64,000 nucleotides of DNA from Bradyrhizobium sp. SRS-191 (GTDB taxonomy: Bacteria; Pseudomonadota; Alphaproteobacteria; Rhizobiales; Xanthobacteraceae). The position numbers were made by a program, and so were the translations under genes. Below the pieces are notes generated by a model, which saw nothing but the letters and a program-made list of their open reading frames with translations, did no database searches and had not been told where the DNA came from. The stretch spans positions 62,001 to 126,000 of the forward strand of contig NZ_JANBVS010000003.1 of assembly GCF_024586915.1 (NCBI RefSeq), written 5' to 3'. Of this stretch, positions 63,320-64,000 are shown piece after piece. The first letter of the stretch is position 1, and each line of letters starts with the position of its first letter.

Positions 63320-64000
63320 TCACCGCTCGCCGACCAGCAACCGGTAGCGGAACTGATCGAGGATGACGGCGAGGACCAAGAGCGAGCCGAGCAGCACCAT
63401 CTGCATGTAGGAGCCGATCTGCGCGATGTTCATGCCGTTCTGCAGCAGCACGATGAAGAAGCCGCCGAGCACGACGTTCTCCACCCGGCCGATGCCGCCA
63501 TGCAGCGAGACGCCGGCGATCACGCAGGCTGCGATCGATTCCAGCGCGATGGTGCCGCCGAGATTGGTCTCACCGGAGCCGACGCGGGCGGTGAGCAGGA
63601 GGCCCGCGACGGAGGCGAGCAGCGCGCACATGATATAGGCGATGAACAGCACCTTCGTGGTGTTGACGCCCGAGAGCCTGGCGGCCTTGACGTTGCCGCC
63701 GACCGCCTGGATGTGCTTGCCGAGCCGGGTGCGGTTCATCACCAGCCAGATCGTGGTGGCCGCGACGACCGCGACCAGCACCGGCACCGGGATGTCGAAG
63801 ACGCGGCCGAAGCCGAGGATGTCGCCGAACTCGTAAGGCACGCCGGAGACCGGAACGCCACCGGTCAGGAACAGCGCGATGCCGGCGCCGACCGACTGGA
63901 CGCCGAGGGTCATGATGAAGGGCGAGACGCCGAACACGGCGACGCCGAGACCGTTGATGCTGCCGATGACGAGCGCCGCCGCCAGCCCGGCACAGCAGCC
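63320..64000 (-). CDS. Sugar-type ABC transporter permease (RbsC/XylH-like), partial
   Basis: The gene runs off the right edge, so only the C-terminal 226 residues are present. Several hydrophobic helices and the family segment GGIGRVENVVLGGFFIVLLQNGMNI match the permease of ribose/xylose-type ABC importers. GGNVKAARLSGVNTTKVLFIAY is the cytoplasmic EAA-like loop. ATP-binding and periplasmic subunits would lie beyond 64000. The next gene (aldose-epimerase-like) may be in the same operon. Confidence 0.9.
   Translation of the reverse strand, partial: GCCAGLAAALVIGSINGLGVAVFGVSPFIMTLGVQSVGAGIALFLTGGVPVSGVPYEFGDILGFGRVFDIPVPVLVAVVAATTIWLVMNRTRLGKHIQAVGGNVKAARLSGVNTTKVLFIAYIMCALLASVAGLLLTARVGSGETNLGGTIALESIAACVIAGVSLHGGIGRVENVVLGGFFIVLLQNGMNIAQIGSYMQMVLLGSLLVLAVILDQFRYRLLVGER

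Overview
The window looks like chromosomal DNA of a high-GC alphaproteobacterium, most likely Bradyrhizobium or a close relative in the Nitrobacteraceae. The reasons are strong GC3 codon bias, the conserved rhizobial order HDAC-xseB-dxs-tlyA, an EcfG-type stress promoter, a subclass B3 beta-lactamase that resembles BJP-1, and several families of palindromic intergenic repeats that I associate with this genus. There is no phage, plasmid, CRISPR array, rRNA operon or complete insertion sequence. The genus assignment is inference from gene content; no search was run.

Layout. (a) 223-7438: a catabolic operon with an amidohydrolase, a three-subunit molybdenum hydroxylase (large subunit, FAD subunit, and a 2Fe-2S subunit fused to a CoxG-like domain) and an amidase. 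(b) 7439-8184: a decayed TauD/MetQ-like chimera next to tRNA-Gln. (c) 8477-10255: a large acyl-CoA dehydrogenase. (d) 10256-14002: small secreted proteins, a PhyH-like dioxygenase and repeat-rich spacers, including a multi-hairpin element. (e) 14003-16921: a glycine-rich autotransporter. (f) 17235-20494: a manganese catalase-DUF892 fusion under a near-perfect EcfG promoter, a coiled-coil gene pair, and a secreted protein. (g) 20731-25372: a crotonase, a flavin amine oxidase, a B3 metallo-beta-lactamase and a 5'-nucleotidase. (h) 25489-32750: histone-deacetylase-like protein, xseB, dxs, nucleoside deoxyribosyltransferase, tlyA and an RlmD/TrmA-type RNA methyltransferase, with a MITE-like element and other repeats between genes.

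(i) 33085-39461: an RlpA-like lipoprotein, an ECF sigma factor with a C-terminal extension paired with a secreted carboxymuconolactone-decarboxylase-like protein, a VWA protein, clpS, an adenylate cyclase and aroC. (j) 39578-46322: a phosphatase, fabI, an ECF sigma/anti-sigma pair, a CbpA-type co-chaperone, a surface lipoprotein divergent from pdxH, and an SDR. (k) 46555-54360: a small zinc-ribbon-like protein, corA, an L,D-transpeptidase, an extensin-like protein, an acyl-CoA ligase, a DUF1499 protein and an MBL-fold hydrolase. (l) 54492-64000: gcdH, ribB with a degenerate RibA half, an aminotransferase, a second (Tat-exported) paralogue of the first amidohydrolase, small secreted proteins, an aldo/keto reductase, an aldose-epimerase-like protein and a truncated sugar ABC permease.

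How it fits together. Most genes are ordinary housekeeping or catabolic functions in short operons. The less ordinary parts are the CoxG fusion in the molybdenum hydroxylase operon, the sigma factor/CMD module with a motif shared by both upstream regions, the stress promoter in front of the Mn-catalase fusion, and the structured intergenic elements. I see no clear new defence or mobile system; the best candidates for something undescribed are the oxidation/hydrolysis operon at 223-7438 and the sigma module at 33910-35520.
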